The notes below the pieces were generated by a model that was given only the letters and a program-made list of their open reading frames with translations, searched no databases and had not been told where the DNA came from. A stretch of 64,000 nucleotides of DNA from Alistipes sp. Marseille-P5061 (GTDB taxonomy: Bacteria; Bacteroidota; Bacteroidia; Bacteroidales; Rikenellaceae). Where the stretch lies: the NCBI RefSeq assembly GCF_900290115.1, contig NZ_LT985749.1, positions 415,730 to 479,729 of the forward strand, in the 5' to 3' direction. Both the position numbers and the translations under genes were made by a program. Positions 1-8,222 of this stretch are shown one piece after another (position 1 is the stretch's first letter; every line of letters begins with the position of its first letter).

Positions 1-51
1 CAGGCTGCACAGAAGTGCCAGCACCGACAAGATAGCGGCTTTGATGTTCAT
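1..51 (-). CDS. N-terminal fragment of an exported protein (signal peptide only)
   Basis: Only the first 17 codons lie in the window; the rest is beyond the left edge. The peptide starts MNIKAAILSVLALLCSL, with a lysine followed by a hydrophobic stretch, which looks like the n- and h-regions of a Sec signal peptide. A promoter-like site lies about 160 bases upstream. The mature product cannot be identified. Confidence 0.6.
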   Translation of the reverse strand, partial: MNIKAAILSVLALLCSL

Positions 52-212
52 AAGGGGTATTTTTTGAAGGGAATCATCGTCCATCGGCCCTCTCCGCCGG
101 ACGGAATGCACCGCCGCAGCGGCTCCGGAGCCGCCTGCTGCCGGCGACGGAGCTCCGCGGAAACGAAGCCGGAAGCCGGACGGCGACATCCGGTTCGGGC
201 GGGCCGGATGGT

Positions 213-243
213 TAAATATACGAATAATCGGCTGCAAATGCAA
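213..243 (-). promoter_or_regulatory. Bacteroidota-type promoter for the exported protein at 1-51
   Basis: Reading the minus strand, TTG (complement of 241-243) is followed after 20 bases by TATATTTA (complement of 213-220), close to the TTTG / TAnnTTTG consensus. This predicts a leader of about 150 nt before the ATG at 51. I see no gene in the remainder of 52-362 besides this site and the tRNA terminator. Confidence 0.4.
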
Positions 244-326
244 CCCGTGCAGACGGCAACCGGGCTTCGGGACGGACCAGCGGGGCAAAAAATCCGGAAA
301 CGGACGAACAATCCGGAGGAAACGGC

Positions 327-361
327 AAAAAAAGACGGACAACCCGTTTGAGTTGTCCGTC
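327..361 (-). terminator. Rho-independent terminator of the initiator tRNA gene
   Basis: A perfect 10-bp stem (GACGGACAAC at 334-343 with GTTGTCCGTC at 352-361) has an 8-base loop and is followed on the minus strand by seven T. It sits immediately 3' of the tRNA. Confidence 0.9.
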
Positions 362-362
362 G

Positions 363-438
363 TGGTAGCGGGAGGAGGACTCGAACCTCCGGCCTTTGGG
401 TTATGAGCCCAACGAGCTACCAACTGCTCCATCCCGCG
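363..438 (-). tRNA. Initiator tRNA-fMet (CAU)
   Basis: The minus strand folds as a full cloverleaf with anticodon CAU. Two initiator hallmarks are visible: three consecutive G-C pairs in the anticodon stem (GGG/CCC flanking CTCATAA) and a mismatched first acceptor pair (C1 opposite T72). The 3' CCA is encoded at 363-365. An elongator tRNA-Met would lack the GGG/CCC stem and pair at 1-72, so this is the formyl-methionine initiator. It has its own promoter (477-508) and terminator (327-361), making it a single-gene unit. Confidence 0.95.
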
Positions 439-476
439 ATATGTCTTTGAGTGTAGAACTATCGCCTTTGCGACTG

Positions 477-508
477 CAAAGATAAGGCAAAAATACGGCT
501 TTGCCAAA
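477..508 (-). promoter_or_regulatory. Promoter of the initiator tRNA
   Basis: On the minus strand TTTG (505-508) and TATCTTTG (477-484) are separated by exactly 20 bases, a perfect match to the primary Bacteroidota promoter. The predicted start lies about 30 bases upstream of the mature tRNA. Confidence 0.85.
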
Positions 509-799
509 TATTTTTTAAATATTTTTCAGAAAAGCTCCGCGCAGCGCTATGAATCAGCCGCTTGCGGGGTGGAACTCCGCCGTCCCCGCACGGATTCTGC
601 GGGTCCGAAACCAGCCACGAGAGTCCGAACCGCCCCCAAGCACCGAAAATTACATCGCGCTCCGGCACCCAGGGGCCCCGACACCCACGCTCCCCGGCAT
701 CCCGACGCCTCGGCTCCCTGGCCCCTGGCAGGGCGTCTCCGCCCGGCTAGCTGTCTCAGCACGGTCCCTCCCGGAACCTCGGCCACGCGTCGCCGACGG
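509..799. other. GC-rich spacer without recognisable gene
   Basis: Between the tRNA promoter and the 3' end of the HdrD-like gene I see only GC-rich sequence. Overlapping open frames on both strands carry no domain and look like composition-driven artefacts. No convincing terminator with a T-tract is visible downstream of the operon. Confidence 0.5.
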
Positions 800-2581
800 C
801 TACTGCATGCTGGCAGCCACCACCTCGGCAAGGTCCTTCACCTCGTGACGCGTACCGCGTACCAGCGCCTTCTTGCAGAGCGGACAGGCGGTGACAATCA
901 CCTCGGCGCCCGTCGCCTCCAACTCGCCCGTGACCGAGCGTGCAATCTGCAGCTGCTGGCCGTCCGAGATGGCCAGATTGGCCACCGAGGAGCCGCAGCA
1001 AAGGGCATTTTCGCGCGTCTGGGCCGGTTCGAGCAGCTCGCCCACCGCCTCGATGACGGCACGCGGCTCGTCGTAGATGCCGCTGCCGCGCCCCAGTTCG
1101 CAGGGGTCGTGGTAGGTATAGCGCGTGGCACCGTGCTTGACCTGCAGGCGTCCGGCGCGCATCAGGCGGAGGATATACTCCGAATGGTGCAGCACCTCGA
1201 TGCCGTCGAGCGCATAATCCTCGCGGAAGACCTTCAGACAAATCGGGCACGAGGTGACCAGCGTCGTAATGCCGTGCTTGCGGAAGAGCTCCGTATTGTA
1301 CTGCATCATCTTGCGCGCCGAGTCGGTCTCGCCCGCCAGCTTGAGCGGACGGCCACAGCAGACGCCTCCCTCGCGGTCGGCCCACCACACCTCCTCGCCC
1401 GCAGCGCGGAAGAGCTGCTCCATGGCCGTGAGCGTACGGGGCGTGAGCAGCGTCATGCAGCCGGCGAAGTAGCCCACCTTGCCCTCGCCCTGCGAGCGGT
1501 CAAGCCCCTTGAGGTAGCCGTAGCGCCGCTCGTCGGGCACGTTGCGCATCTTGTCGCGCGAGTTGAGCCGCAGCGTATTGAGGTCGATGTCCACGGGGCA
1601 CTTCTCGACGCAGCGGCCGCACATGAGGCAGTTGTCGGCCGTGGCCAGCCGCAGCGTGTGGTAGCGGCGGTCACGCAGGAAGTAGACCGACTGCACGTCG
1701 TTGATGCCCAGCACGCTCTGCAGCTGGCAGGGGTCGATGCAGATGCCGCAGCGCGAGCAGGCCTCGACCTGGAAGTGGTCGTAGGAGGACTCCTTCTCGG
1801 TCGAACGGAGGCGGTAGCGGCGCAGGAAGATGAGCGGAATCTCGGTAAAGATGTGCATGTAGCGCGAGAAGGGGAGCGCCACGAAGAAGATGCCGAGGCA
1901 CGAGGAGTAGAACCACCAGGCCACCGATTCGAGCGTCATGAGCGTGAGCATCTCGACGTGGGCGGCCAGCCAGCTGCCCAGACCGCCCGTGAGGAAGCCA
2001 CCGCCGCCGTAGATGGCGCAGGTGACGCTCTCGGCCACCAGCCGGGCCGGGAAGATGAACCACAGCGCCGAGAGGGCCACGCGGTCACCCAGAACATGGT
2101 GCGTCGTGCGGCGCATGCCCATGGCCTTCGAGTAGAAGCGCTTGCCCCAGGCCAGCGCCACACCCGAGAGGACGAAGAGCAGCAGCAGGTCCATCACGAA
2201 GTCGAAGAAGGGCTTGTGCTCGAGCCCCGTGGCGAAGTACTTGAAAAAGACGTGGCCCTGCAGCGGCACCCAGCGCAGCCCGAGGTACGAGAGTGTCTCA
2301 AGCCACCCGACCGCAATGAGGAGGAACCACCCGAAGGCGAGCGACATGTGCATGTAGCCCAGCAGGGGGTTCACCCGGAAGATGCGCCGGTGGAGCAGCG
2401 ACTCGCTCACCACCTCGCCCAGAGCTTCCAGCGTCCGGCGTGTGGGGATTCCCTTCAGAATGAGCATCTTGTCGGCACGCGGCAGTCGGTAGAGCCACGT
2501 ACCCCACTTCCAGAGCAGCACGGCGAACATCAGCGCCGCGCCCACGATGAAGGGGATGCAGAATGGTGCGTAGAATGTCAT
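800..2581 (-). CDS. Membrane-anchored HdrD/DsrK-like Fe-S oxidoreductase
   Basis: 593 residues. The first 250 residues form a membrane domain with five or six helices resembling the NarI/HdrE cytochrome-b type. Two [4Fe-4S] motifs follow (CSRCGICIDPC near 280, CLMCGRCVEKCP near 325). Two complete CCG (cysteine-rich) domains come next, the first with VCCGRP and CPIC, the second with LCCGSS and CPLC; such domains in HdrD and DsrK bind non-cubane clusters. The layout resembles a fused HdrE-HdrD, expected to pass electrons between a quinone pool and the soluble Hdr-like subunits encoded just upstream. ATG at 2581 was chosen over a TTG at 2587 because GGAG lies 9 bases before it. It is the last gene of the operon. 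The substrate is unknown; coenzymes M and B are not expected in this lineage. Confidence 0.88.
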   Translation of the reverse strand: MTFYAPFCIPFIVGAALMFAVLLWKWGTWLYRLPRADKMLILKGIPTRRTLEALGEVVSESLLHRRIFRVNPLLGYMHMSLAFGWFLLIAVGWLETLSYLGLRWVPLQGHVFFKYFATGLEHKPFFDFVMDLLLLFVLSGVALAWGKRFYSKAMGMRRTTHHVLGDRVALSALWFIFPARLVAESVTCAIYGGGGFLTGGLGSWLAAHVEMLTLMTLESVAWWFYSSCLGIFFVALPFSRYMHIFTEIPLIFLRRYRLRSTEKESSYDHFQVEACSRCGICIDPCQLQSVLGINDVQSVYFLRDRRYHTLRLATADNCLMCGRCVEKCPVDIDLNTLRLNSRDKMRNVPDERRYGYLKGLDRSQGEGKVGYFAGCMTLLTPRTLTAMEQLFRAAGEEVWWADREGGVCCGRPLKLAGETDSARKMMQYNTELFRKHGITTLVTSCPICLKVFREDYALDGIEVLHHSEYILRLMRAGRLQVKHGATRYTYHDPCELGRGSGIYDEPRAVIEAVGELLEPAQTRENALCCGSSVANLAISDGQQLQIARSVTGELEATGAEVIVTACPLCKKALVRGTRHEVKDLAEVVAASMQ

Positions 2582-2639
2582 ATCCAAAAACTCTCCATGC
2601 CGCCCCCGCGCCGGGGTGCGGCTCCGTAGGGCGCTCCGC

Positions 2640-2975
2640 TCAGAAGTCGCCCAGTTTGCGTTTAATCAGCAGGACCACGCCCCGCGTATTGATGCCGCGC
2701 GGGCAGACCAGCCGGCATTTGCCGCAGAGCATGCACTTGTTCATCTCCTCGTAGGCGCCCTGGTACTCGCCGCGCCGCACGAGGGTGTGGACCTTGCGGA
2801 AATTGAACTGCGTCAGGTTGCCGGCCGTGCAGATGGCCGTGCAGGCCCCGCAGCCGATGCAGGTCTGCAGCTCGGGCATCTCGCGCAGAATCTCGTCGCT
2901 CTTGCGCAGGTTGTTGCGGTCGAGGTCGATGGCGCGGGGCTTCGAAATCGTATATCCGAAATTGATGGTTGCCAT
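2640..2975 (-). CDS. HdrC-like 4Fe-4S ferredoxin subunit (short)
   Basis: 111 residues with two C-x2-C-x2-C-x3-C motifs (CIGCGACTAIC near 41 and CMLCGKCRLVCP near 81), the HdrC pattern for two [4Fe-4S] clusters. It begins 5 bases downstream of the HdrA-like stop and precedes the membrane HdrD-like gene, so it probably wires the HdrA flavin to the membrane subunit. The operon also encodes a second, longer HdrC-like protein at its 5' end, so it carries two ferredoxin-type subunits. No membrane segment or signal peptide is visible, so it should face the cytoplasm. Confidence 0.88.
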   Translation of the reverse strand: MATINFGYTISKPRAIDLDRNNLRKSDEILREMPELQTCIGCGACTAICTAGNLTQFNFRKVHTLVRRGEYQGAYEEMNKCMLCGKCRLVCPRGINTRGVVLLIKRKLGDF

Positions 2976-2980
2976 AAGCG

Positions 2981-3988
2981 TCAGGCTCTGAGGTATTCCA
3001 TGGCGGCATCGGCTGCCACCGTGCCTTCGTTGAGGGTCTCGCCGATGTTCTTGGGGGCCGTGATGCAGCCCGCATAGAAGATGCCCTCGACGTTGCTGCG
3101 GGCGTTGCCCAGGAACATGTCGCGGGGCTCCATGAAGCCGCTCGGGGCGCGCTTCAGACCGGCCTGCTCGGCGAAGGGGGCGTTCGAGTCGTTGGCCCGC
3201 ATGCCGATGAGCAGCACCAGCATGTCGACGCTCATGCGCAGCGGACGCCCCGTGAGCGTATCCTCGGCCTTGATTTGAATCCGGTTGTCGATGGTCGGGC
3301 TCGCCTCCGAAATGCGGCCGCGCACGAAGTGGATGTTGTAGCGCTGCTGCGCCTCGCGGTACATCTCCTCGTAGCCGGGGCCGAACATGCGGATATCCAT
3401 GTAGAAGTTGAAGACGTCGGCCTCGGGGAAGAGGCGCTTCATCTCGATGGCCTGCTTGACGCCCGTGATGCAGCAGACGCGCGAGCAGTGCTGCTGGCAC
3501 ACCTTCTCGTCGCGCGAACCGACGCAGTGCAGGAAGGCAATCCGCTTCGGGCGCGAACCGTCGGCGCAGGCCACGCGCCCCTCGGCGAACATCCGCTCGA
3601 GGTCGGCCGAGGTGATGACGTTGTCGTAGATGCCGTAGCCGTACTCCTCCTTGACCGTGGCGTCAAAGAGCGTGAAGCCCGAGGCGACCACCACCGAGTC
3701 GCACGGCAGCGTGCGGCCGTCGGCGAGCGTGACGCTCTGCCGCGTAAAGCCGCTCACCTCGGTCGAGGTCATCACCTCGATGCCGCGCTCCTGAACGCGG
3801 CGGCGCAGCTCGGAGAGCACCTCCGAGGCGGGGGTAAAGGTGGGGAAAAGGACATACCAGCCGCGCAGCTTGCCGCCCAGCTCGGCCTCCTTCTCGATGA
3901 TGAGGGGCTCGGCGCCCTGCTCCGAAAGACGGAGCGCCGCCTGCATGCCGGCCACGCCTCCTCCTATGACGATTACTCTTCTGTTCAT
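2981..3988 (-). CDS. HdrA-like FAD-dependent oxidoreductase
   Basis: 335 residues. An N-terminal dinucleotide-binding glycine motif (VIVIGGGVAGMQAA) is followed by the HdrA signature containing HCVGSRD and a cysteine cluster (CQQHCSRVCC) around 185-205. In methanogens HdrA carries extra N- and C-terminal ferredoxin domains and splits electrons at its FAD. This version is short and keeps only the flavin core, like bacterial HdrA and QmoA forms. The ferredoxin functions appear to be supplied by the separate HdrC-like genes on either side. Whether it bifurcates electrons cannot be told from sequence. A 358-bp spacer holding an 84-bp tandem repeat separates it from the HdrB-like gene. Confidence 0.88.
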   Translation of the reverse strand: MNRRVIVIGGGVAGMQAALRLSEQGAEPLIIEKEAELGGKLRGWYVLFPTFTPASEVLSELRRRVQERGIEVMTSTEVSGFTRQSVTLADGRTLPCDSVVVASGFTLFDATVKEEYGYGIYDNVITSADLERMFAEGRVACADGSRPKRIAFLHCVGSRDEKVCQQHCSRVCCITGVKQAIEMKRLFPEADVFNFYMDIRMFGPGYEEMYREAQQRYNIHFVRGRISEASPTIDNRIQIKAEDTLTGRPLRMSVDMLVLLIGMRANDSNAPFAEQAGLKRAPSGFMEPRDMFLGNARSNVEGIFYAGCITAPKNIGETLNEGTVAADAAMEYLRA

Positions 3989-4091
3989 GTATTGCGTTGT
4001 CGTGTCTTGTCTCTCTGTTCGTCTGCCGCCGACCGCCGGGGCAGCTGTCGCGGCAGTTGCGGTGGCAGTTGCGGCAGTCGCTCATTCCTTA

Positions 4092-4290
4092 CCTGAGCCC
4101 CGGAATCCGCCCGGCGGCCCAGGTTTTCTGCTGACCGGGGCCCGAGAACCATCCGGTCGTCAAGTGCTCCGGTCTCCTGAGCCCCGAAATCCGCCCGGCC
4201 GCCCAGATTTTCTGCCGACCGGGGGCCGAGAACCATCCTGCCGTCAAGATGCTCCGGCCGCCTGAGCCCCGAAATCCGTCCGGCAACCGA
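4092..4290. repeat. 84-bp tandem repeat (about 2.3 copies) inside the hdr-like operon
   Basis: Copies start with CCTGAGCCCC at 4092, 4176 and 4261 (periods 84 and 85), the third truncated after about 30 bases. Copies differ by scattered substitutions. The array fills most of the 3989-4346 spacer. A minus-strand frame is open through it, but it has no start context or recognisable protein, so I treat it as non-coding. Confidence 0.8.
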
Positions 4291-4346
4291 AGATGCGCCC
4301 CGCTGTGCTCCGTTCGGCACGGAAAGGGCCTGGTCCGCGGCGCGGA

Positions 4347-5441
4347 TTACTCGCGGATGTCGTAGACCGTGTCGCTCGGGCGGCAGTTGACCACCGCCGA
4401 TTCGGGCTTGCCGATGAACTTGCCATTGCGGCCCAGATACTTCGCCGCGGGGTCGTACTCGACCCCCATCTTGTCGAGCAGCGGCTCGACGTCGACCTGG
4501 TGCATCTGCATGCCCAGCTCCCAGGGGTCGTATCCCAGCACCAGACCGGCCATCTCCTCGTAGGTCAGCACAGGGATGCCGTGGCCGTTCTCGCCGTAGG
4601 TCGTGCCCTCCATCTCGGCAATGGCATACTGCCACTTGTCGAGGAACATGGCGCAGCCCGGGCAGTTGGCCACGATGAAGTCGGGCTTGTAGGGGGCCAT
4701 GCTCTCGAGCTTCTTGTGCGAGTTGGCAATCGAGTAGCCGCGATTGGCCTGCACCAGGTAGTTGCGGAAGCCGAAGCCGCAGCAGTGGCGCCGCTCGGGG
4801 TAGTCGACGCACTCGCCGCCCCACGCCTCGACCATGCCGGCCAGCACGTAGGGAAACTCCGAACCGCCGATGCCCGACTTGGGGAAAATCTTGGCATAGT
4901 GGCAGCCGATGTGCTCAACCACGCGCAGCGGCTCGCCCGTCACGGCGTTGACGAGCCGACGCTTGGCACGGGCGGCAATCTCGTTGCGGAAGTGGAAGAC
5001 GATGTCCGACGTGTGGGCCAGGCTCTTCGGCTTGCGGAACTCGCGCCCCGTGGCCTTGAGCAGATACTCGCGCGTGCGCTCCTCGGTTTCGGGAAACTCG
5101 TTCCAGGTGGCCAGCACCTCGGTGTAGACGCCGAAGGAGGTGATGCACGACGAAATGAAGTTCTCGTAGCCCGCCTCGGTCATCAGCGCGAACTGCCGCG
5201 CCACCACCGTCATGATGGTCTCCAGCGGCACGATGTCCGAGTGGTAGCCGATGCCCGTGCACGAGGAGTGCAGCGGGTCGTCGAGCACGTCGCGTCCCAA
5301 ATCGTTGTGCAGGATGTCGAGAAAGGCCTTCTCGCTGCCCGGGAAGAAGTTCTGCCGGATGCAGCTGCGGGCGTAGTAGTAGCGGTCGTCCGCGATTTCC
5401 TTCTGGTACTCGTTCCAGCTTTTGCGTCGTATCGTCGTCAT
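4347..5441 (-). CDS. HdrB-like CCG-domain subunit
   Basis: 364 residues. The C-terminal CCG domain is intact: HIGCHYAK near 206, RHCCGFGF near 248 and ANCPGC near 287, the cysteines that ligand the HdrB-type cluster. The N-terminal domain is degenerate: the double cysteine reads SSC and the final CxxC keeps one cysteine (SSCITS), so only one special cluster is predicted. In Hdr this subunit is the site of disulfide chemistry. The gene starts 2 bases after the upstream ferredoxin gene, so the two are translationally linked. It is cytoplasmic; the physiological disulfide or thiol substrate is unknown. Confidence 0.85.
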   Translation of the reverse strand: MTTIRRKSWNEYQKEIADDRYYYARSCIRQNFFPGSEKAFLDILHNDLGRDVLDDPLHSSCTGIGYHSDIVPLETIMTVVARQFALMTEAGYENFISSCITSFGVYTEVLATWNEFPETEERTREYLLKATGREFRKPKSLAHTSDIVFHFRNEIAARAKRRLVNAVTGEPLRVVEHIGCHYAKIFPKSGIGGSEFPYVLAGMVEAWGGECVDYPERRHCCGFGFRNYLVQANRGYSIANSHKKLESMAPYKPDFIVANCPGCAMFLDKWQYAIAEMEGTTYGENGHGIPVLTYEEMAGLVLGYDPWELGMQMHQVDVEPLLDKMGVEYDPAAKYLGRNGKFIGKPESAVVNCRPSDTVYDIRE

Positions 5442-5443
5442 TG

Positions 5444-6142
5444 TCAGTCGTGTTCGTTGCTGTTGTAGCGGAAAACATCCATCATGTAGTTCTGGTCGGC
5501 ACCCTCCTCATAGCCCATCTCTCGGGCCTTGCGGTCCGAGAAGCGCTCGATGCGGTCGAAGAACTCGCTGCCGCCGCTCACCTCGAAGATACGGTGCAGC
5601 TCGTCGAGCGAGCCGGCGTCGAGGCGGCGCAGCGCACCGGCGCCGTGGCGCATGTAGACGGGCGTGAAGCGGCCGAAGACCTCCTTGTCGTTGTCGAAAA
5701 TCCACTTCCAGACGGTGCCCTGCTCGGGGTGCAGCTCGGGCTTGACCATCCGAGGCACTATGCAGTAGCCCGTGCGGAGGATGTTGTCGCCGATGATGCG
5801 TTTGAGCGCCAGCTGCTGGCGCCCCTTCTCGCTCTCGACGAAGAAGCCCAGCTTCTGCGAGAGGCTCCGCAGCGCCTGGATGACATAGCCCGGCGTATTG
5901 CCGCGCGGGCAGCGGGGGCGGCACGACATGCACTCGCCGCAGTACCAGATGGTATCGCTCTTGAGCAGCGCCTCGATGGCCTCGTCGTCGCGCGACTGGA
6001 CGGTGGCGACAATCTGGCGCGGGTCGTAGTTGTAGAACTCGGCCGCCGGGCAGACACCCGTGCAGACGCCGCAGTTCATGCAGGCGTTGAGCCCCTCGCG
6101 GAAGCGCACGTCCTCGCAGAGCATATCGAAGTATTTTCCCAT
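5444..6142 (-). CDS. HdrC-like 4Fe-4S dicluster protein (first gene of the hdr-like operon)
   Basis: 232 residues. Two ferredoxin motifs (CMNCGVCTGVCP near 21-32, CGECMSCRPRCP near 68-79) occupy the N-terminal third. The C-terminal 140 residues are helical, charged and unlike short HdrC. In HdrABC the C subunit relays electrons between the HdrA flavin and HdrB. ATG at 6142 was chosen because the upstream extension of the open frame is low-complexity and spans the predicted promoter at 6273-6280. This is the 5' gene of the HdrC-HdrB-HdrA-HdrC-HdrD order. Confidence 0.85.
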   Translation of the reverse strand: MGKYFDMLCEDVRFREGLNACMNCGVCTGVCPAAEFYNYDPRQIVATVQSRDDEAIEALLKSDTIWYCGECMSCRPRCPRGNTPGYVIQALRSLSQKLGFFVESEKGRQQLALKRIIGDNILRTGYCIVPRMVKPELHPEQGTVWKWIFDNDKEVFGRFTPVYMRHGAGALRRLDAGSLDELHRIFEVSGGSEFFDRIERFSDRKAREMGYEEGADQNYMMDVFRYNSNEHD

Positions 6143-6272
6143 AATTGCGTTGGTTCGACTCCCTGCACCGCCCGACTGGCCGGGATTTCCGGCGCCGCAC
6201 CGTCCGGGGGAGCGCCATGCACGGCGTTGACCGGAGCGGAAAGGGGGATGCAGGGGGAGATGTTTCCGAATG

Positions 6273-6280
6273 CAAAGGTA
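6273..6280 (-). promoter_or_regulatory. Predicted -7 element of the hdr-like operon
   Basis: TACCTTTG on the minus strand matches the Bacteroidota -7 box and lies about 130 bases upstream of the first gene. No good TTTG is visible 19-21 bases further upstream, so the promoter may depend on an activator. Confidence 0.5.
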
Positions 6281-6390
6281 GGGATTCGCCCCCGGACGTG
6301 CGGTAGTATAAATACCTAATTTCGAAGCGGGGCGCGGGCCGTTCCGGAGGGCGCAGCCGGAGTTGTTCCGGAAGGGGCGCAGCTGCGGTC

Positions 6391-6499
6391 GGGACAAAAG
6401 AAGGCGGAGGGAGAGGCGGAAGGCAGAGGACGGGAGACGGGAAACGAGAAACGAGAAACGGGGAAGCAGGAGACGGGGAGCGGGAAAACAGGAAAACGG
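6391..6499. repeat. Polypurine tract with short GAAACGA-type repeats
   Basis: The plus strand is almost wholly G and A for about 110 bases, with tandem copies of GAAACGA/GGAGACGG-like units around 6431-6465. It lies in the 584-bp gap between the hdr-like operon and folA. Apart from this tract, the hdr -7 element and the folA terminator I see nothing in that gap. Confidence 0.65.
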
Positions 6500-6540
6500 T
6501 TCCGGAGAGTCGGGCCGGAACGGATGGGACCGTCGGAGCC

Positions 6541-6574
6541 GGAACAACAAACCCCGAAGCGAAGAGCTTCGGGG
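6541..6574 (-). terminator. Terminator downstream of folA
   Basis: Stem CCCCGAAGC (6552-6560) with GCTTCGGGG (6566-6574), 5-base loop. On the minus strand it is followed by TTTGTTGTT, consistent with intrinsic termination of the lpxH-thyA-folA operon. Confidence 0.75.
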
Positions 6575-6726
6575 AGAAAGTTGGATGGAGTGCCGCAGAG
6601 GGCCGCTGCACCCCTTGGAACGGATGCACCAGAGGCGGTCGGGAGAGCGGGTCGGGGAAGTCGGTCGGAAGAGTTGGCCGGGAGAGCCACCTCAGCCTCT
6701 ACCGCCCTGCTGAACATACCGCCCCC

Positions 6727-7221
6727 CTACTGCCGTCCGGGGCGGCGGCGCTCCCAGCGTTCGAAGACGAAGGGATGGGGATACTCCCGCCCCGAGGGGT
6801 GGGCCTCCGACGAGGCGAGGTGCCACTCCGACGCATCCCACTCCGGGAAGGAGGTGTCGCCCTCGTAGGGGTGGCAGACCCGCGTCAGGTAGAGGCGGTC
6901 GGCCAGCGGCAGGGCCTGCTCGTAAATCTGGGCGCCGCCGATGATGAAGAGCTCCTCGTCGTCGGGAAAGAGGGCCAGCGCCTCGTCGAGCGAGCGGGCG
7001 ACGCGGCAGCCGGGGAACTCCCCGCCGCTGCGCGAGAGCACCACGTTGGTACGGTTGGGCAGCGGACGCCCGAGCGACTCGTAGGTCTTGCGTCCCATGA
7101 TGACGGGATGTCCCGTCGTGAGGGCCTTGAAGCGCTTCAGGTCCTCGGATATGTGCCACAGCAGGGCATTGCGGTCGCCGATGGTGCCGTTTTCGGCCAC
7201 GGCCACGATGATTGATACCAT
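6727..7221 (-). CDS. folA: Dihydrofolate reductase
   Basis: 164 residues, the usual length. The N-terminus starts MVSIIVAVAENGTIG. LLWHISEDLKRFK carries the catalytic acidic residue of the substrate site, and MGRKTYESLGRPLPNR and IGGAQIYEQAL are the NADPH-binding and family motifs. It reduces dihydrofolate to tetrahydrofolate with NADPH. It follows thyA, whose reaction makes the dihydrofolate, the standard thyA-folA pairing. The start at 7221 was chosen because homology begins at MVSII; the open frame runs about 34 codons further upstream without family similarity. Confidence 0.97.
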   Translation of the reverse strand: MVSIIVAVAENGTIGDRNALLWHISEDLKRFKALTTGHPVIMGRKTYESLGRPLPNRTNVVLSRSGGEFPGCRVARSLDEALALFPDDEELFIIGGAQIYEQALPLADRLYLTRVCHPYEGDTSFPEWDASEWHLASSEAHPSGREYPHPFVFERWERRRPGRQ

Positions 7222-7328
7222 CCTTTTCTTCGAATTGGGTTTCTGTTCCGCATTTCGGGTTCGGCACCGGGCCGAACCGCCTCCTTCGCCGGGGGTGCGC
7301 CGCGGAATGCGCCCCGGGGCCACTCCGC

Positions 7329-8222
7329 TCAGAACGACATCGGCGCCTTGATGGCGGGCCAGGGGTCGTAGCCCTCGAGCGTGAAGTCCTCGTAGCGGAA
7401 GTCGAAGAGCGACTTCACGGCGGGGTTGAGCCGCATGGTCGGCAGCGGCCGCGGCGTGCGCGAGAGCTGCTCCTCGACCTGCTCCATGTGGTTCAGATAG
7501 AGGTGCGTGTCGCCCAGCGTATGGATGAACTCACCGGGCTGCAGGCCGCACACCTGCGCCGTCATCATCGTCAGCAGGGCGTACGATGCGATGTTGAAGG
7601 GGACGCCGAGGAAGGTATCGGCGCTGCGCTGGTAGAGCTGGCACGAAAGCCGTCCCTCGGCCACGTAGAACTGGAAGAGAACGTGGCAGGGCGGCAGGGC
7701 CATCTGCTCGACCTCGGCCACGTTCCAGGCCGAGACCACGATGCGCCGCGATTCGGGATTGCGGCGTATCAGCTCCACGGCGCCGGCAATCTGGTCAATC
7801 ACCCCGCCGTCGGGCCGGGGCCAGCTGCGCCACTGGTAGCCGTAGACGTGGTTCAGGTCGCCGTAGCGGTACCCTTCGAGGGGCGACGGCTCGCCCGCCG
7901 CCGCAAGGAACTCCTCGCGGCCGAGCGGCTCGGCACCCTGCCGGGCGCACAGCTCGCCATAGTAGCGGTAGGCGTCGTTGTCCCAGATATGGACGCCGTT
8001 GCGGACCAGATAGCGGATGTTCGTGTCGCCCGAGAGGAACCAGAGCAGTTCGTGGATGACCCCCTTGAGGAAGACCCTCTTGGTGGTCAGCAGCGGAAAG
8101 CCCTCCGCAAGGTCGAAACGCATCTGGTGCCCGAAGACGCTCTGCGTCCCCGTGCCCGTACGGTCGCCCCGCACGACACCCTCCGTGCGGATGCGGCGCA
8201 GCAAATCGAGGTATTGTTTCAT
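7329..8222 (-). CDS. thyA: Thymidylate synthase
   Basis: 297 residues. The catalytic cysteine lies in [11 protein letters not shown] and the dUMP-binding stretch [12 protein letters not shown] follows; the N-terminal [11 protein letters not shown] is also typical. It methylates dUMP to dTMP using methylene-tetrahydrofolate. The protein is longer than the 264-residue E. coli enzyme because of an insertion around residues 85-125, a variant seen in other bacteria. Its ATG overlaps the lpxH stop by four bases, so the two are translationally coupled; folA follows about 107 bases downstream. Confidence 0.97.
   Translation of the reverse strand: MKQYLDLLRRIRTEGVVRGDRTGTGTQSVFGHQMRFDLAEGFPLLTTKRVFLKGVIHELLWFLSGDTNIRYLVRNGVHIWDNDAYRYYGELCARQGAEPLGREEFLAAAGEPSPLEGYRYGDLNHVYGYQWRSWPRPDGGVIDQIAGAVELIRRNPESRRIVVSAWNVAEVEQMALPPCHVLFQFYVAEGRLSCQLYQRSADTFLGVPFNIASYALLTMMTAQVCGLQPGEFIHTLGDTHLYLNHMEQVEEQLSRTPRPLPTMRLNPAVKSLFDFRYEDFTLEGYDPWPAIKAPMSF

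Noticed and set aside
569..2629. A 686-codon plus-strand open frame antisense to the HdrD-like gene
   Set aside because: It mirrors the codon bias of the real gene, has no domain, signal or promoter, and is rich in Arg/Ala/His as expected for antisense of GC-rich DNA.
4092..4290. CRISPR-like array
   Set aside because: The units are continuous with no unique spacers, differ from each other, and no cas genes are near.
800..6142. Recent gene transfer from a methanogen
   Set aside because: Base and codon use match the neighbours and the domain layout is bacterial; nothing mobile flanks the operon.
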